64,000 bases of DNA, from positions 177,342-241,341 of the forward strand of contig JAKLEA010000007.1 in NCBI GenBank assembly GCA_022711755.1. Direction: 5' to 3'. The notes beneath the pieces are model-generated. The model saw only the letters and a list, made by a program, of their open reading frames with translations. It ran no database searches and was not told the DNA's origin. Position numbers and translations under genes: made by a program. The stretch is from Planctomycetota bacterium. Its GTDB lineage: Bacteria; Planctomycetota; Brocadiia; SM23-32; JAKLEA01. This document shows positions 17,582 to 26,176 of the stretch, piece by piece (position 1 is the first letter of the stretch; each line of letters opens with the position of its first letter).

Positions 17582-19354
17582 ATGGATACTGAAGTGACGC
17601 GAAGGGAGTTTCATCGTCTGGCCGCCGCATCAGCGCTGGCCATCGCGGCTCGTTCTGCAACCTCAGCCCAGGATCAGCCCGCGAAGGCGGCGGGGACGTT
17701 AAGGCTCGGACTCATCGGCGCGGGCGGGCGCGGAACAGGCCTGCTGGGCAACACGCTTGCGATCGTGCCGAACATTGTCGTTCTTGCGATATGCGACATC
17801 GTTGAGGCGTCAGCCAAACGAGCCGCCGGTTTGGTCACCGGGAAGGGCCTGCCGGAACCGACACTCTACACGAATGGCGAACTCGACTGGCAGAACATGC
17901 TCAAGCGCGGCGACCTGGACGCGGTCCTCATCGCCACGCCCTGGCATTGGCATACGCCGATGGGCGTGGGAGCCATGAAGGCCGGCGTCATCCCCGGCAT
18001 CGAGGTTCCCTGCTCGCTCTCCGTCGAGGAGTGTTGGCAGTTGGTGGACACAAGCGAGAAGACGGGCATCCAGTGCATGATGATGGAGAACTGGTCGTTC
18101 CGCTCGGACAACCTGGCCCTGCTGAACATGGTTCGCAAGGGGATTTTCGGGCAGATCGTCCACGTCCATTGCGCGCACAGCCATGACTGCATTGACCACT
18201 GGTTCTTTGACGCGCAGACCGGCGCGGACCGCTGGCCCGCGCAGTTCCTCCTCAAGTACAACCGCGACCAGTATCCCACCCACAGCCTCGGCCCCGTGCT
18301 GAGCTGGTGCGACATCAACTGCGGGGACCGCTTCAAGAGCATTACCTCGACGGCTACGGACGAGTTCGGCATCCGGGACATGTTCATCAGGCGTTTCGGC
18401 CCCGATCACCCCGGCGCGAAGCGAACCTATGCTCAGGGCGACATAGTGACATCCGTGATAAGAACCGAAATGGGCAAGACGGTCGTCGTCAACTACGATC
18501 TTCAGCTTCCGCGCCCGTACGATAATCGCTGGATGCTCCAGGGCACGCGCGGCGTCTACAGCGAGCAGCGCAACGCGCTCTACGTCGTCGGCAAAAGCCC
18601 GCAATACCACCAGTGGGAGCCTTTCCCGCCCTACGAGAAACAATATACGCACAAGTGGTGGGCGAAGGGCGGCGTGGGCGATCACGGCGGAGTGGACGGG
18701 ATCATGCTGCGCAATTTCCTGGAGGCGGTTCGCAATAAACAGCCGCTGCCGATTGACGTTTACGATTCCGTGACCATGAGCGCCGTCGTCGGTCTGTCCG
18801 GCGAATCAATCGCCGCAGCCAGCAAACCCATCGAATTTCCGGACTTCACCCGGGGAAAATGGAAGACAACAAAACCGAAATTCGCGCTGGATGACAGGGA
18901 TTTCGCTCCGCCGCCTGCCGTGACGAAAACCGCAAACGGACTGCTCTCTCAGACGCTCCTGCTCGGTCTGCCGCTACCGCCCGTCGAGTTGAAGGGAGTG
19001 GAGGTGAAGATCACGGGCGAGCCGAAGCAATACTCCGGATGGTCAATGTCCGGCAACGAGCCGCACCATTGCCTTTTCTCGGAAAACGACTGGGGAATTG
19101 AGATAACAGTTCCCAAAGGTTCGTCCGGCAAGGTCTCCGTCTACGCCTACGCCCCGGACGGACAGCGACGCCAGACCGTGGCCTTCTGCAACCGCCAGCC
19201 GGACGCCCTTGACGACATGACGAAGGGGATGTGGGTGGAATACCCGTTCACGAAAGAGGACTCCGCCGGCGGCGTCCTGAAGATTGCTGTTCACAAGGTC
19301 GAGGGAGCGAACTGCGTGCTGTCGAGGTTGCGGATTGTAATTGCGCCAAACTGA
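17582..19354 (+). CDS. Tat-exported GH109-like Gfo/Idh/MocA-fold protein
   Basis: The 590-residue protein starts at 17582 (GGAGG upstream) with a twin-arginine signal, TRREFHRLAAASALAIAA. A Rossmann domain follows (LGLIGAGGRGTGLLG, then ICDIVEASAKRAAGL). Instead of the EKP triad of ordinary dehydrogenases it has EVPCSLSVEECW at about residue 141, then a MMMENWSF-type segment and HSHDCIDHWF. This pattern is seen in GH109 glycosidases (NAD-dependent alpha-N-acetylgalactosaminidases). After the oxidoreductase region (to about 450) there is a C-terminal beta-rich extension that may bind carbohydrate. A role in glycan breakdown fits the sulfatase and fucosidase-like neighbours; the substrate is unproven. 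Confidence 0.78.
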   Translation: MDTEVTRREFHRLAAASALAIAARSATSAQDQPAKAAGTLRLGLIGAGGRGTGLLGNTLAIVPNIVVLAICDIVEASAKRAAGLVTGKGLPEPTLYTNGELDWQNMLKRGDLDAVLIATPWHWHTPMGVGAMKAGVIPGIEVPCSLSVEECWQLVDTSEKTGIQCMMMENWSFRSDNLALLNMVRKGIFGQIVHVHCAHSHDCIDHWFFDAQTGADRWPAQFLLKYNRDQYPTHSLGPVLSWCDINCGDRFKSITSTATDEFGIRDMFIRRFGPDHPGAKRTYAQGDIVTSVIRTEMGKTVVVNYDLQLPRPYDNRWMLQGTRGVYSEQRNALYVVGKSPQYHQWEPFPPYEKQYTHKWWAKGGVGDHGGVDGIMLRNFLEAVRNKQPLPIDVYDSVTMSAVVGLSGESIAAASKPIEFPDFTRGKWKTTKPKFALDDRDFAPPPAVTKTANGLLSQTLLLGLPLPPVELKGVEVKITGEPKQYSGWSMSGNEPHHCLFSENDWGIEITVPKGSSGKVSVYAYAPDGQRRQTVAFCNRQPDALDDMTKGMWVEYPFTKEDSAGGVLKIAVHKVEGANCVLSRLRIVIAPN

Positions 19355-19387
19355 AGTGGGTTACGGCGGTCAGAACCCGTAAGAACG

Positions 19388-20818
19388 CTATGTCCCCTCC
19401 GGCATGTGAAACTGATCCCCGGTTCTCCTGATCCATTCCGCAAGCATCTTCCGATGTTCGGCAAGGGTATTGCTGTGCGCTGGATATGAAGCCAGGTCCT
19501 TCATCTCCCCCGGATCTTTTTCAAGATCGAAAAGCTGTTCACGCTTCCAGCCTTCGTCAACCTTGACCCGCTTGCCGTCGCATGAGTAGGCGATGTACTT
19601 GAACCTTCCGCTTCGGACCATGCGCCCGCGGACTCCGAAGAAGTCCCCGCCTTCGCTGAACGCCGTCTCCGTGACCACATAATCGCGCCATTTCGCCGAT
19701 CTGCCGCCCTCCGCAATCTCCCTGACGCTTGCTCCCGTCAGGCCCTCCGGCGTGCTGATTCCGGCGTAGTCGCACATCGTCGGCAGCAGGTCAAGCCCCG
19801 ACGAAACGAGATGCCCGCGATCCTTCAAGCCAGCCTTCGTGACGCCTTTCCAACTGACGATGAAGGGGACGCGCGCGACTTCCTCGTAAAGAATCTGTTT
19901 CTGGTTCCAGCGATGCGCCCCGTGCCCGTCTCCGTGGTCGCTTGAGAAGATGACAACCGTATTGCCCTCAAGCCCCGACTCGCGCAGAGCGTTCAGGATG
20001 ATCCCAACCTGCGCGTCAACCTTCTCGGTCAACCGGTAGTATGCCCAGCGATACTGCCGCCATCGCTCCGGCGGCCAGCCATCCGTCGGGTATATCTTCT
20101 TCGAGCACAGCGCCTGAATCTTCCGCAGGGCCTGCGGCTCTCCCTCAGGAATTCCGAGATTGTCGGGCAACGGCGGGCATTGGTCCGGCGGCGGCGGCTC
20201 CGGGATCGGCCCCTGCGGGAACTTCTCCCCCCGCGCGTGCTGACAGATGTCGTGAGGATTGACGAAGGACGCAAATGCCAGGAATGGCTTCTCATGCTTC
20301 TGTTTTAGGAACGCGGCGCAAGCTTCGGCACAATTGCCGTCACCCTTATCGGAGAGGATCCGGAATCCGTGCGTCTTCACGTCCCCGGTTGGTATTGGCA
20401 GATGCCACTTGCCGAAGTAGACGCATTCATACCCCGCCGCGCCGAGCAACGCGCCCATCGTCGGCGCTTCCACCTTCACGTCCCTCTGCCCGACGTTGAC
20501 TTCGATGCCGAACTCGTGCGGCATTCTCCCTGTCACCATCGCCGCGCGTGACGGAACGCAGAGCGGGAAGGCGCAGTAGCTTCTCTCGAATGCTACGCCG
20601 TCGGCGGCAAGGCTGTCCATCGCCGGCGTCTTCAGATGGGTGTTGCCGGCGCAACTCATCGCCCCGGCGTACTGCTGGTCGGTCATTATGTAGAGGATGT
20701 TTGGTCTTTCGCCGTTTTTCCCCGCGTCCGCTTGAAGATCGCCGACCGGGAAGCCGCGCATCGTCCCTAATGCCGCAACTGACGACGCCGCGTTTCGCAA
20801 GAACGTTCTCCTGTCCAT
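19388..20818 (-). CDS. Tat-exported sulfatase (CVPSR active site)
   Basis: This 476-residue type I sulfatase would hydrolyse sulfate esters, probably on a polysaccharide. The N terminus MDRRTFLRNAASSVAALG is a twin-arginine signal. The formylglycine motif C-V-P-S-R is at residues 87-91, followed by AAMVTGR; DQQY near 47-50 supplies metal ligands (one Asp replaced by Gln relative to the usual DD), and SSDHGDGHGAHRWNQKQ carries the later metal-binding residues and catalytic Lys. The length is normal. It converges with the GH109-like gene, 33 bases between stops. Activity would need a formylglycine-generating or anSME-type maturase, not seen in the window. Confidence 0.9.
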   Translation of the reverse strand: MDRRTFLRNAASSVAALGTMRGFPVGDLQADAGKNGERPNILYIMTDQQYAGAMSCAGNTHLKTPAMDSLAADGVAFERSYCAFPLCVPSRAAMVTGRMPHEFGIEVNVGQRDVKVEAPTMGALLGAAGYECVYFGKWHLPIPTGDVKTHGFRILSDKGDGNCAEACAAFLKQKHEKPFLAFASFVNPHDICQHARGEKFPQGPIPEPPPPDQCPPLPDNLGIPEGEPQALRKIQALCSKKIYPTDGWPPERWRQYRWAYYRLTEKVDAQVGIILNALRESGLEGNTVVIFSSDHGDGHGAHRWNQKQILYEEVARVPFIVSWKGVTKAGLKDRGHLVSSGLDLLPTMCDYAGISTPEGLTGASVREIAEGGRSAKWRDYVVTETAFSEGGDFFGVRGRMVRSGRFKYIAYSCDGKRVKVDEGWKREQLFDLEKDPGEMKDLASYPAHSNTLAEHRKMLAEWIRRTGDQFHMPEGT

Positions 20819-21102
20819 TCCGAACCTCCTGAATCATATGCCTTGTTTCCACAATAGCCGGTTTTGTCGCGTCTTTCCATGCCCATCCCGAATTCATGCC
20901 GGAAGGGCGATTCCATGTTGCTTACTGATTCGCGCACAATATGGCGACACCGAATCTGCCCGGGAAGCATCCTTTCGGACATGTCCAGAGCGAGAAATCC
21001 TTCACTTTATTGTGCGAACATCAGTAGAGGGCTGATACGATAATGTATGAAGAATCAGCGAGCATCGTTCAACGATCTGGACAATCCTGCCGGAGCAATT
21101 GC

Positions 21103-21996
21103 ATGGGCAAGAGACTGATGCGAAAATCTGCGAACATCACAGCCGTCTTTATCTATACGGTCTGCGCGAATACCGCGTTGGCATGGTGGGTGGAAGGCCA
21201 TCTGTGCGTCAACGATGCCGCATTCGCCCTGTTGCCCGACGATATGCCCGCTTTCTTCATGGACTCCCGCGCGCAGATCAACGACTGCGCCGCCGATCCC
21301 GACCTGCACAAAAGCCCGCTTCTTCCCAACCTGACCCCGACGGAAAGGCCGGAGCACTTTCTCGATCTCGAACTGCTGGGCGACAACCCCATCCCGCCGA
21401 CGCGGGCGGAATACCACGCCCTCTGCGCGAAACTGAAAATATCCCCGGACTTCGCGGGCTACCTGCCATACTCCATCAGCGAATGGCACGACCGCCTCGC
21501 GCTGGCCTTTGCTCAATACCGGAAGCGTCCGGACAATCCCATCATCAGGGCGAAAATTATTTACATCGCCGGAATCCTCTCGCACTACACCGCCGACTCA
21601 GCCCAGCCGCTTCATTGCACCCTTCATCACGACGGGCGCGCCAAACCGGACGGCTCATCTCCCAAGTCAGGCATTCATTTGAGAATGGATGACCTGCCGG
21701 GAAAACTCGGCATGAAGGCTGCCGATATCGTTCAGGGTCGGAAGTGCGATCCCGCTGCCAACGTCTTTGAGTTGACCGTCTCGGCAATCCGGAAGTCGAA
21801 CGGAAGGATTGATGCGGTCTACAAGCTGGAATCGGAGTTGCCGAAAGCGGATCAGCAAGCGCCGGTCAACGCCCCGGCGGCAGTGCGCGAACTGTGCCGC
21901 GACTGCATGCTCCAGGGCGCGGAATTAACTGCCACGGCCTGGTACTCCGCCTGGAAAAAATCCGCCGCCATCGAATTGCCGGCGTGGTATAAGTAA
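21103..21996 (+). CDS. Secreted S1/P1-type nuclease
   Basis: This 297-residue member of the zinc-dependent S1/P1 nuclease - phospholipase C superfamily has signal sequence KRLMRKSANITAVFIYTVCANTALA, so cleavage leaves tryptophan as the first mature residue, as the family requires (WWVEGH: Trp1 and His6, zinc ligands). Further ligands are visible as PEHFLDLE, LSHYTADSAQPLH (His-x3-Asp-x5-His) and GIHLRMDD (His-x3-Asp). The ATG at 21103 has GGAG at 21092-21095; an in-frame ATG at 21118 is possible. It probably degrades external nucleic acid or 3'-nucleotides for phosphate. It stands alone, divergent from the sulfatase. Confidence 0.82.
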   Translation: MGKRLMRKSANITAVFIYTVCANTALAWWVEGHLCVNDAAFALLPDDMPAFFMDSRAQINDCAADPDLHKSPLLPNLTPTERPEHFLDLELLGDNPIPPTRAEYHALCAKLKISPDFAGYLPYSISEWHDRLALAFAQYRKRPDNPIIRAKIIYIAGILSHYTADSAQPLHCTLHHDGRAKPDGSSPKSGIHLRMDDLPGKLGMKAADIVQGRKCDPAANVFELTVSAIRKSNGRIDAVYKLESELPKADQQAPVNAPAAVRELCRDCMLQGAELTATAWYSAWKKSAAIELPAWYK

Positions 21997-22051
21997 CGTC
22001 GCTCCAGTCTCATTGTTTAGCAACGCATCGTGCCATGCTTTCTTTAGCTTC

Positions 22052-22106
22052 CTTCTCCCACCGGGAGAAGGTGGCCGTCGCGAGGCGACGCGACGGATGA
22101 GGGGGT
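22052..22106. repeat. REP-like intergenic hairpin element
   Basis: CTTCTCCC (22052-22059), three bases, then GGGAGAAG (22063-22070) form a perfect 8-bp hairpin, followed by a second, imperfect palindrome (GTCGCGAGGCGACGCGAC) and ATGAGGGGG. This layout resembles intergenic repeats seen many times in other bacterial genomes; only one copy is visible here. Confidence 0.5.
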
Positions 22107-22221
22107 TCTAGATTGTAGGGTGAGTTCGACGGCAAAGCAAGACGACGCCGAGAACGTACAAAAGCAGGATTGTTTAGTCTTTGCATTTGTAACAACAACG
22201 TGTCAGGAAAGGATTTTCCAA

Positions 22222-25200
22222 ATGAGAACCGCAGCCATTAGCGCCGGCATTGCCTGCCTCGTCGCCATGAGCGTTTCAGCCCCATGCCAGGGAATCCCCG
22301 AAGCTGAACTGGCCCGCCCCACCGCCGAGCAGGTCGCCTGGCACGACATGGAAATCGAGATGTTCCTCTGCCTCGATCCCTGCACTTGGCAGGACAAGGA
22401 ATACGACGACCACTCCACCCCGCTTGAGAAGATAAATCCGGAGAAGCTGGACACGGACCAGTGGGCCGACGTCGCCGTATCAATGGGCGCGAAGCAGATC
22501 GTCTTCGTCGCCAAGCACGTCGGCGGTTTCTGCTGGTGGCAGACGGAAACCAGCGACTACGGCGTTCGCAACACCCCCTGGCGCGGCGGCAAGGGCGACG
22601 TTGTAAAAGACCTTGCGGAATCATGCCGCAAGCGCAACCTCAAGCTCGGCATCTACCTCAGCCCCGCAGATGACGTCTTCGGCGCGGGCGTGGGCGGGCG
22701 CTGCAAAACAGAGGACAAGCAGAAAATCTATAACGACGTTTATCGCAAGCAACTGACCGAACTGCTCTCGCGATACGGTGAAATCGCGGAGGTCTGGTTC
22801 GACGGAAGCAACGTCATCGAGGTCGGGGACATCCTGGACAAATTCGCGCCGAGAGCGATTGTCTTTCAGGGGCCGCGCGCAAACATCCGCTGGGTCGGCA
22901 ACGAACTTGGCGTCGCCCCCTACCCCGGATGGAACTCCGTTTCCGTGGCCGACTCGAAGTCCGGCGGAGCGACGGCGCTGAACGGCAATCCGGACGGGCG
23001 CGCGTGGATGCCGCTTGAGTGCGACGCGCGCATCCGCAACACGTGGTTCTGGAACACGAAGAACGCTGACACGCTCAAAAGCGTTGACGAGCTTATGGAA
23101 ATGTATTACGCATCCGTCGGGCGCGGCGCGGTTCTCCTCCTGAACAACACGCCCGATACCTCAGGCCTGATCCCGGAGGCAGACGTGAAACGCTCCGCCG
23201 AATTCGGCGCGGAGATTCGCCGCCGGCTCGGTTCTCCCCTCTCCCAGACAAAAGGCGAAAGCGACGCAGTCGAGCTTGACCTCGGCGAAGCGAAATGGGT
23301 AGACCACGCGATAACAATGGAGGATATCGCGAAGGGCGAGCGCGTGAGAGAATACGTCATCGAAGGCTTCGGCGACGGCAAATGGAAGGCGCTTTGCTCT
23401 GGAACGGCAATCGGCCACAAGCGTATTGATCGTTTCCCCGCCGCGCAGGTGTCAAAAATCCGGATCCGATTCACAAAATCAGCCGCCAAACCAATCATCC
23501 GCAACTTCGCCGTCTTCGACACGTGGAAGGAAGACCCCGCCATCGTCAAACGCCTTGCCAAACCAACCCCGCAGCAGGCCGACTGGCACGATTGCGAAAT
23601 CGGCATGTTCATCCATTTCGCCCCGAACACCTGGACCGACAACGAGGGCGATGATCTCTCGCTGCCGCTTGAGAAGATGAACCCGACGGCGCTGGATACC
23701 GAGCAATGGGTTGACGCAGCCGAGGCGATGGGCGCGAAATACATCGTCTTCGTCGCCAAACACGTCGGCGGATTCTGCATGTGGCGCACGGACACTACCG
23801 ACTATGGCATCATGAATACTCCATGGCGCGGCGGCAAGGGCGACGTTCTGGCCGACCTGTCCGAATCCTGCCGCAAACGCGTGATGAAACTCGGCGTCTA
23901 TCTTTCCCCCTGCGACCGCAAGCACGGGGCCGGGGTCGGTGGGCGCTGCAACTCCGAAGCAGCGCAGAAGGAATACGACAAGCTCTACCGTCAACAACTC
24001 ACCGAGGTTCTCAACCGCTACGGCGAGATGTACGAGGTCTGGTTCGACGGAAGCAACATAGTGGACGTGGGCGACATCCTGAAGAAACACGCCCCGAAAG
24101 CAATGATCTTCCAGGGACCTCACGCCACAATCAGGTGGGTCGGCAACGAAGATGGAACCGCGCCTTATCCGGCATGGAACTCACTGACGACTGCCGATCT
24201 CAAATCCGGCGTCGCCACAGGTCGCCACGGCAATCCGGACGGCGAGGAATGGTTGCCAAACGAGTGCGACGCGCGAATGCGTAACACGTGGTTCTGGAAC
24301 ACGACGAACGCGCCGACGCTCAAAACCGTCTCTCACCTGATGGATATGTATTACAGGTCTGTGGGCTACGGCTGCGTTCTGCTGCTCAATCACACGCCCG
24401 ACCCCACCGGCGCCATCCCGGAAGCCGACGTCAAGCGCGGCGCAGAATTCGCTGCGGAAATCAATCGTCGCTTCGGCAAGAGCATTGCCGAAACCGAAGG
24501 CAGGGGCGGACTACTTGAAATCGCCTTCCCGGAACCGACTGAGATCAACCATGCGATAACGATGGAGCGCATAGAGCACGGCGAGCGCGTCAGGGAATAT
24601 GCAATAGAAGGTTTTGTTGACGGCGACTGGCGTCTGCTCTGCAAGGGAACAGCCATCGGACACAAAAAGATTGACCGTTTCCGCCCGGTTGTCACAAGCA
24701 AGATTCGTTTCCGCTGCATCAATGCGGCGACCACGCCCATGATCCGCAGATTCGCGGTCTTCTGTGTCGAGGAGGCCGGCGCACAGATGGAGCCTCCGTC
24801 ACATTCGCCCGTCGGACTGTGGAGATTCGACAAGATTGAGGCCGGCAGATTCGCCGACGATTCCGGAAGGCAACGACATGGAACGGCAAAGAGCGTCGAA
24901 CTTGCCGACGGACGAGGCGGAAAAGCCGCGAAGCTCAGCGGGCGTGAAGGCTTCATTGACATTGGCGAAGTCGGTTTCTTCCGGTCAGACTTCACGATCT
25001 CTGCCTGGGTCAAGCCGGCGTCCGCGAAGGGCGTCAGGCTCGTCATGTCAAAGGAGACAAGCTGCGACGCTTCGAACCAGTGCAGGTTCTACCTTGCCGA
25101 CGACAACAGGCTTGGTTTCATGCTGAGCGACAGTTGGGACGTGGGAATCTGGCCGTTCGAGTCCGAGGCCGTCGCGCCGGTCAACGAGTGGTCCAACATT

Positions 25201-25779
25201 GCCGTGACGCGTTCCGGCGTCTGTTTCATTCTCTACCTGAACGGTAGAGAGGTTGCGCGGCGGGATTCGTCCGCCGTCATCCGCCACTACAAGGAAGTCT
25301 CGGCGAAGATCGGCGGAGAGTACGATACATCCGGCAACTTCATCCAGGTTTTTAACGGGCTTATTGACGACGTTACAGTCTTCAATCGTCCACTGAAACC
25401 TGCGGAAGTCACAGCGCTCTCGAAGGGCGAAATGCCTTCCGCCGGGGCCACCGGCGCGGCATGGAAGTGGTCCCCGGAAACCATCAATAAGGAGTGGACG
25501 ACGATTGACATTGATATAACCCCTTTCTGCGTGGATGCGGCGCAATACCTTGTCACCTTCCGCAAGGACGCCGGGCAGGACGACATTGAGGTCAAGTCCC
25601 TGACGTTGTTTTTCGATAATCGGGAAACGCCGGAGTTCGTCCAGAAGGCGGACAAGCCAAATGCATACTTCGTAACAATCGGCGGCGTCAATGTTCCGCT
25701 CAAGTTAAGGGCCGTTGTCCGGGGCAAGGGCGGAATCCAGAGCAGCGGAAGCGCGATCATCGAGAAACACATGCCGTGA
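22222..25779 (+). CDS. Secreted double GH29 (alpha-L-fucosidase-like) protein with LamG domain
   Basis: The 1185-residue exported protein starts at 22222 (AGGAAAGG upstream; signal MRTAAISAGIACLVAMSVSA). Two GH29-type units of about 415 residues each (31-445 and 446-850) are fused in tandem; each has a (beta/alpha)8 part and a C-terminal beta domain (VDHAITMEDI / INHAITMERI). The nucleophile motif EVWFDGSN is in both (Asp194 and Asp609). A LamG/concanavalin-like domain (about 865-1070) and a short beta-rich tail follow. Unit 1 reads MFLCLDP where unit 2 reads MFIHFAP: the substrate-binding His465 is Cys50 in unit 1, so unit 1 may be inactive or altered. Both units read KHVGGF where classical GH29 enzymes have KHHDGF. 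Confidence 0.85.
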   Translation: MRTAAISAGIACLVAMSVSAPCQGIPEAELARPTAEQVAWHDMEIEMFLCLDPCTWQDKEYDDHSTPLEKINPEKLDTDQWADVAVSMGAKQIVFVAKHVGGFCWWQTETSDYGVRNTPWRGGKGDVVKDLAESCRKRNLKLGIYLSPADDVFGAGVGGRCKTEDKQKIYNDVYRKQLTELLSRYGEIAEVWFDGSNVIEVGDILDKFAPRAIVFQGPRANIRWVGNELGVAPYPGWNSVSVADSKSGGATALNGNPDGRAWMPLECDARIRNTWFWNTKNADTLKSVDELMEMYYASVGRGAVLLLNNTPDTSGLIPEADVKRSAEFGAEIRRRLGSPLSQTKGESDAVELDLGEAKWVDHAITMEDIAKGERVREYVIEGFGDGKWKALCSGTAIGHKRIDRFPAAQVSKIRIRFTKSAAKPIIRNFAVFDTWKEDPAIVKRLAKPTPQQADWHDCEIGMFIHFAPNTWTDNEGDDLSLPLEKMNPTALDTEQWVDAAEAMGAKYIVFVAKHVGGFCMWRTDTTDYGIMNTPWRGGKGDVLADLSESCRKRVMKLGVYLSPCDRKHGAGVGGRCNSEAAQKEYDKLYRQQLTEVLNRYGEMYEVWFDGSNIVDVGDILKKHAPKAMIFQGPHATIRWVGNEDGTAPYPAWNSLTTADLKSGVATGRHGNPDGEEWLPNECDARMRNTWFWNTTNAPTLKTVSHLMDMYYRSVGYGCVLLLNHTPDPTGAIPEADVKRGAEFAAEINRRFGKSIAETEGRGGLLEIAFPEPTEINHAITMERIEHGERVREYAIEGFVDGDWRLLCKGTAIGHKKIDRFRPVVTSKIRFRCINAATTPMIRRFAVFCVEEAGAQMEPPSHSPVGLWRFDKIEAGRFADDSGRQRHGTAKSVELADGRGGKAAKLSGREGFIDIGEVGFFRSDFTISAWVKPASAKGVRLVMSKETSCDASNQCRFYLADDNRLGFMLSDSWDVGIWPFESEAVAPVNEWSNIAVTRSGVCFILYLNGREVARRDSSAVIRHYKEVSAKIGGEYDTSGNFIQVFNGLIDDVTVFNRPLKPAEVTALSKGEMPSAGATGAAWKWSPETINKEWTTIDIDITPFCVDAAQYLVTFRKDAGQDDIEVKSLTLFFDNRETPEFVQKADKPNAYFVTIGGVNVPLKLRAVVRGKGGIQSSGSAIIEKHMP

Positions 25780-25884
25780 TTCTGAGATCGTCATGTGAAG
25801 ATAAAGGCTGGGCTGCCGTGCGCCGGATCGGCGTTCTTCATACAGTTGTCCGTCATTGCCGGGCTATGTCTCGCTCTCGTATAA

Positions 25885-25961
25885 TGGTGCGCGGTCCGGG
25901 ACTCGAACCCGAAGCCTCCTGCTTGTAAGGCAGGCGCTCTGGCCGATTGAGCTAACCGCGC
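25885..25961 (-). tRNA. tRNA-Val (UAC)
   Basis: Read on the minus strand, the 7-bp acceptor GCGCGGT/ACCGCGC pairs perfectly, U8 and A9 precede a GCTC/GAGC D stem, the anticodon arm is CCTGC-CTTACAA-GCAGG with anticodon TAC at 25925-25927, and the T arm has GGGTTCGAGTCCC. The variable loop is 5 nt. The discriminator is A and the CCA end is encoded (25885-25887). Confidence 0.95.
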
Positions 25962-26176
25962 CCGAATACAGGGGATTATGCCAATCCCCCACGCGAAGGT
26001 CAACGCGTTTTGGCGGCATGGCCGCTATCGTGCGACGTTCCGCCGCTTCATTCAACTTCCGGATATTCCCAGTGAACGCCTTCTCACAAACGACCCATTT
26101 GCAAAACGCGCCCCCTGCATTGCAGCCGCAAAACATCTCGAGTTCAGTTCTCAAAGCGCCCGCAAAATGGGGTATT

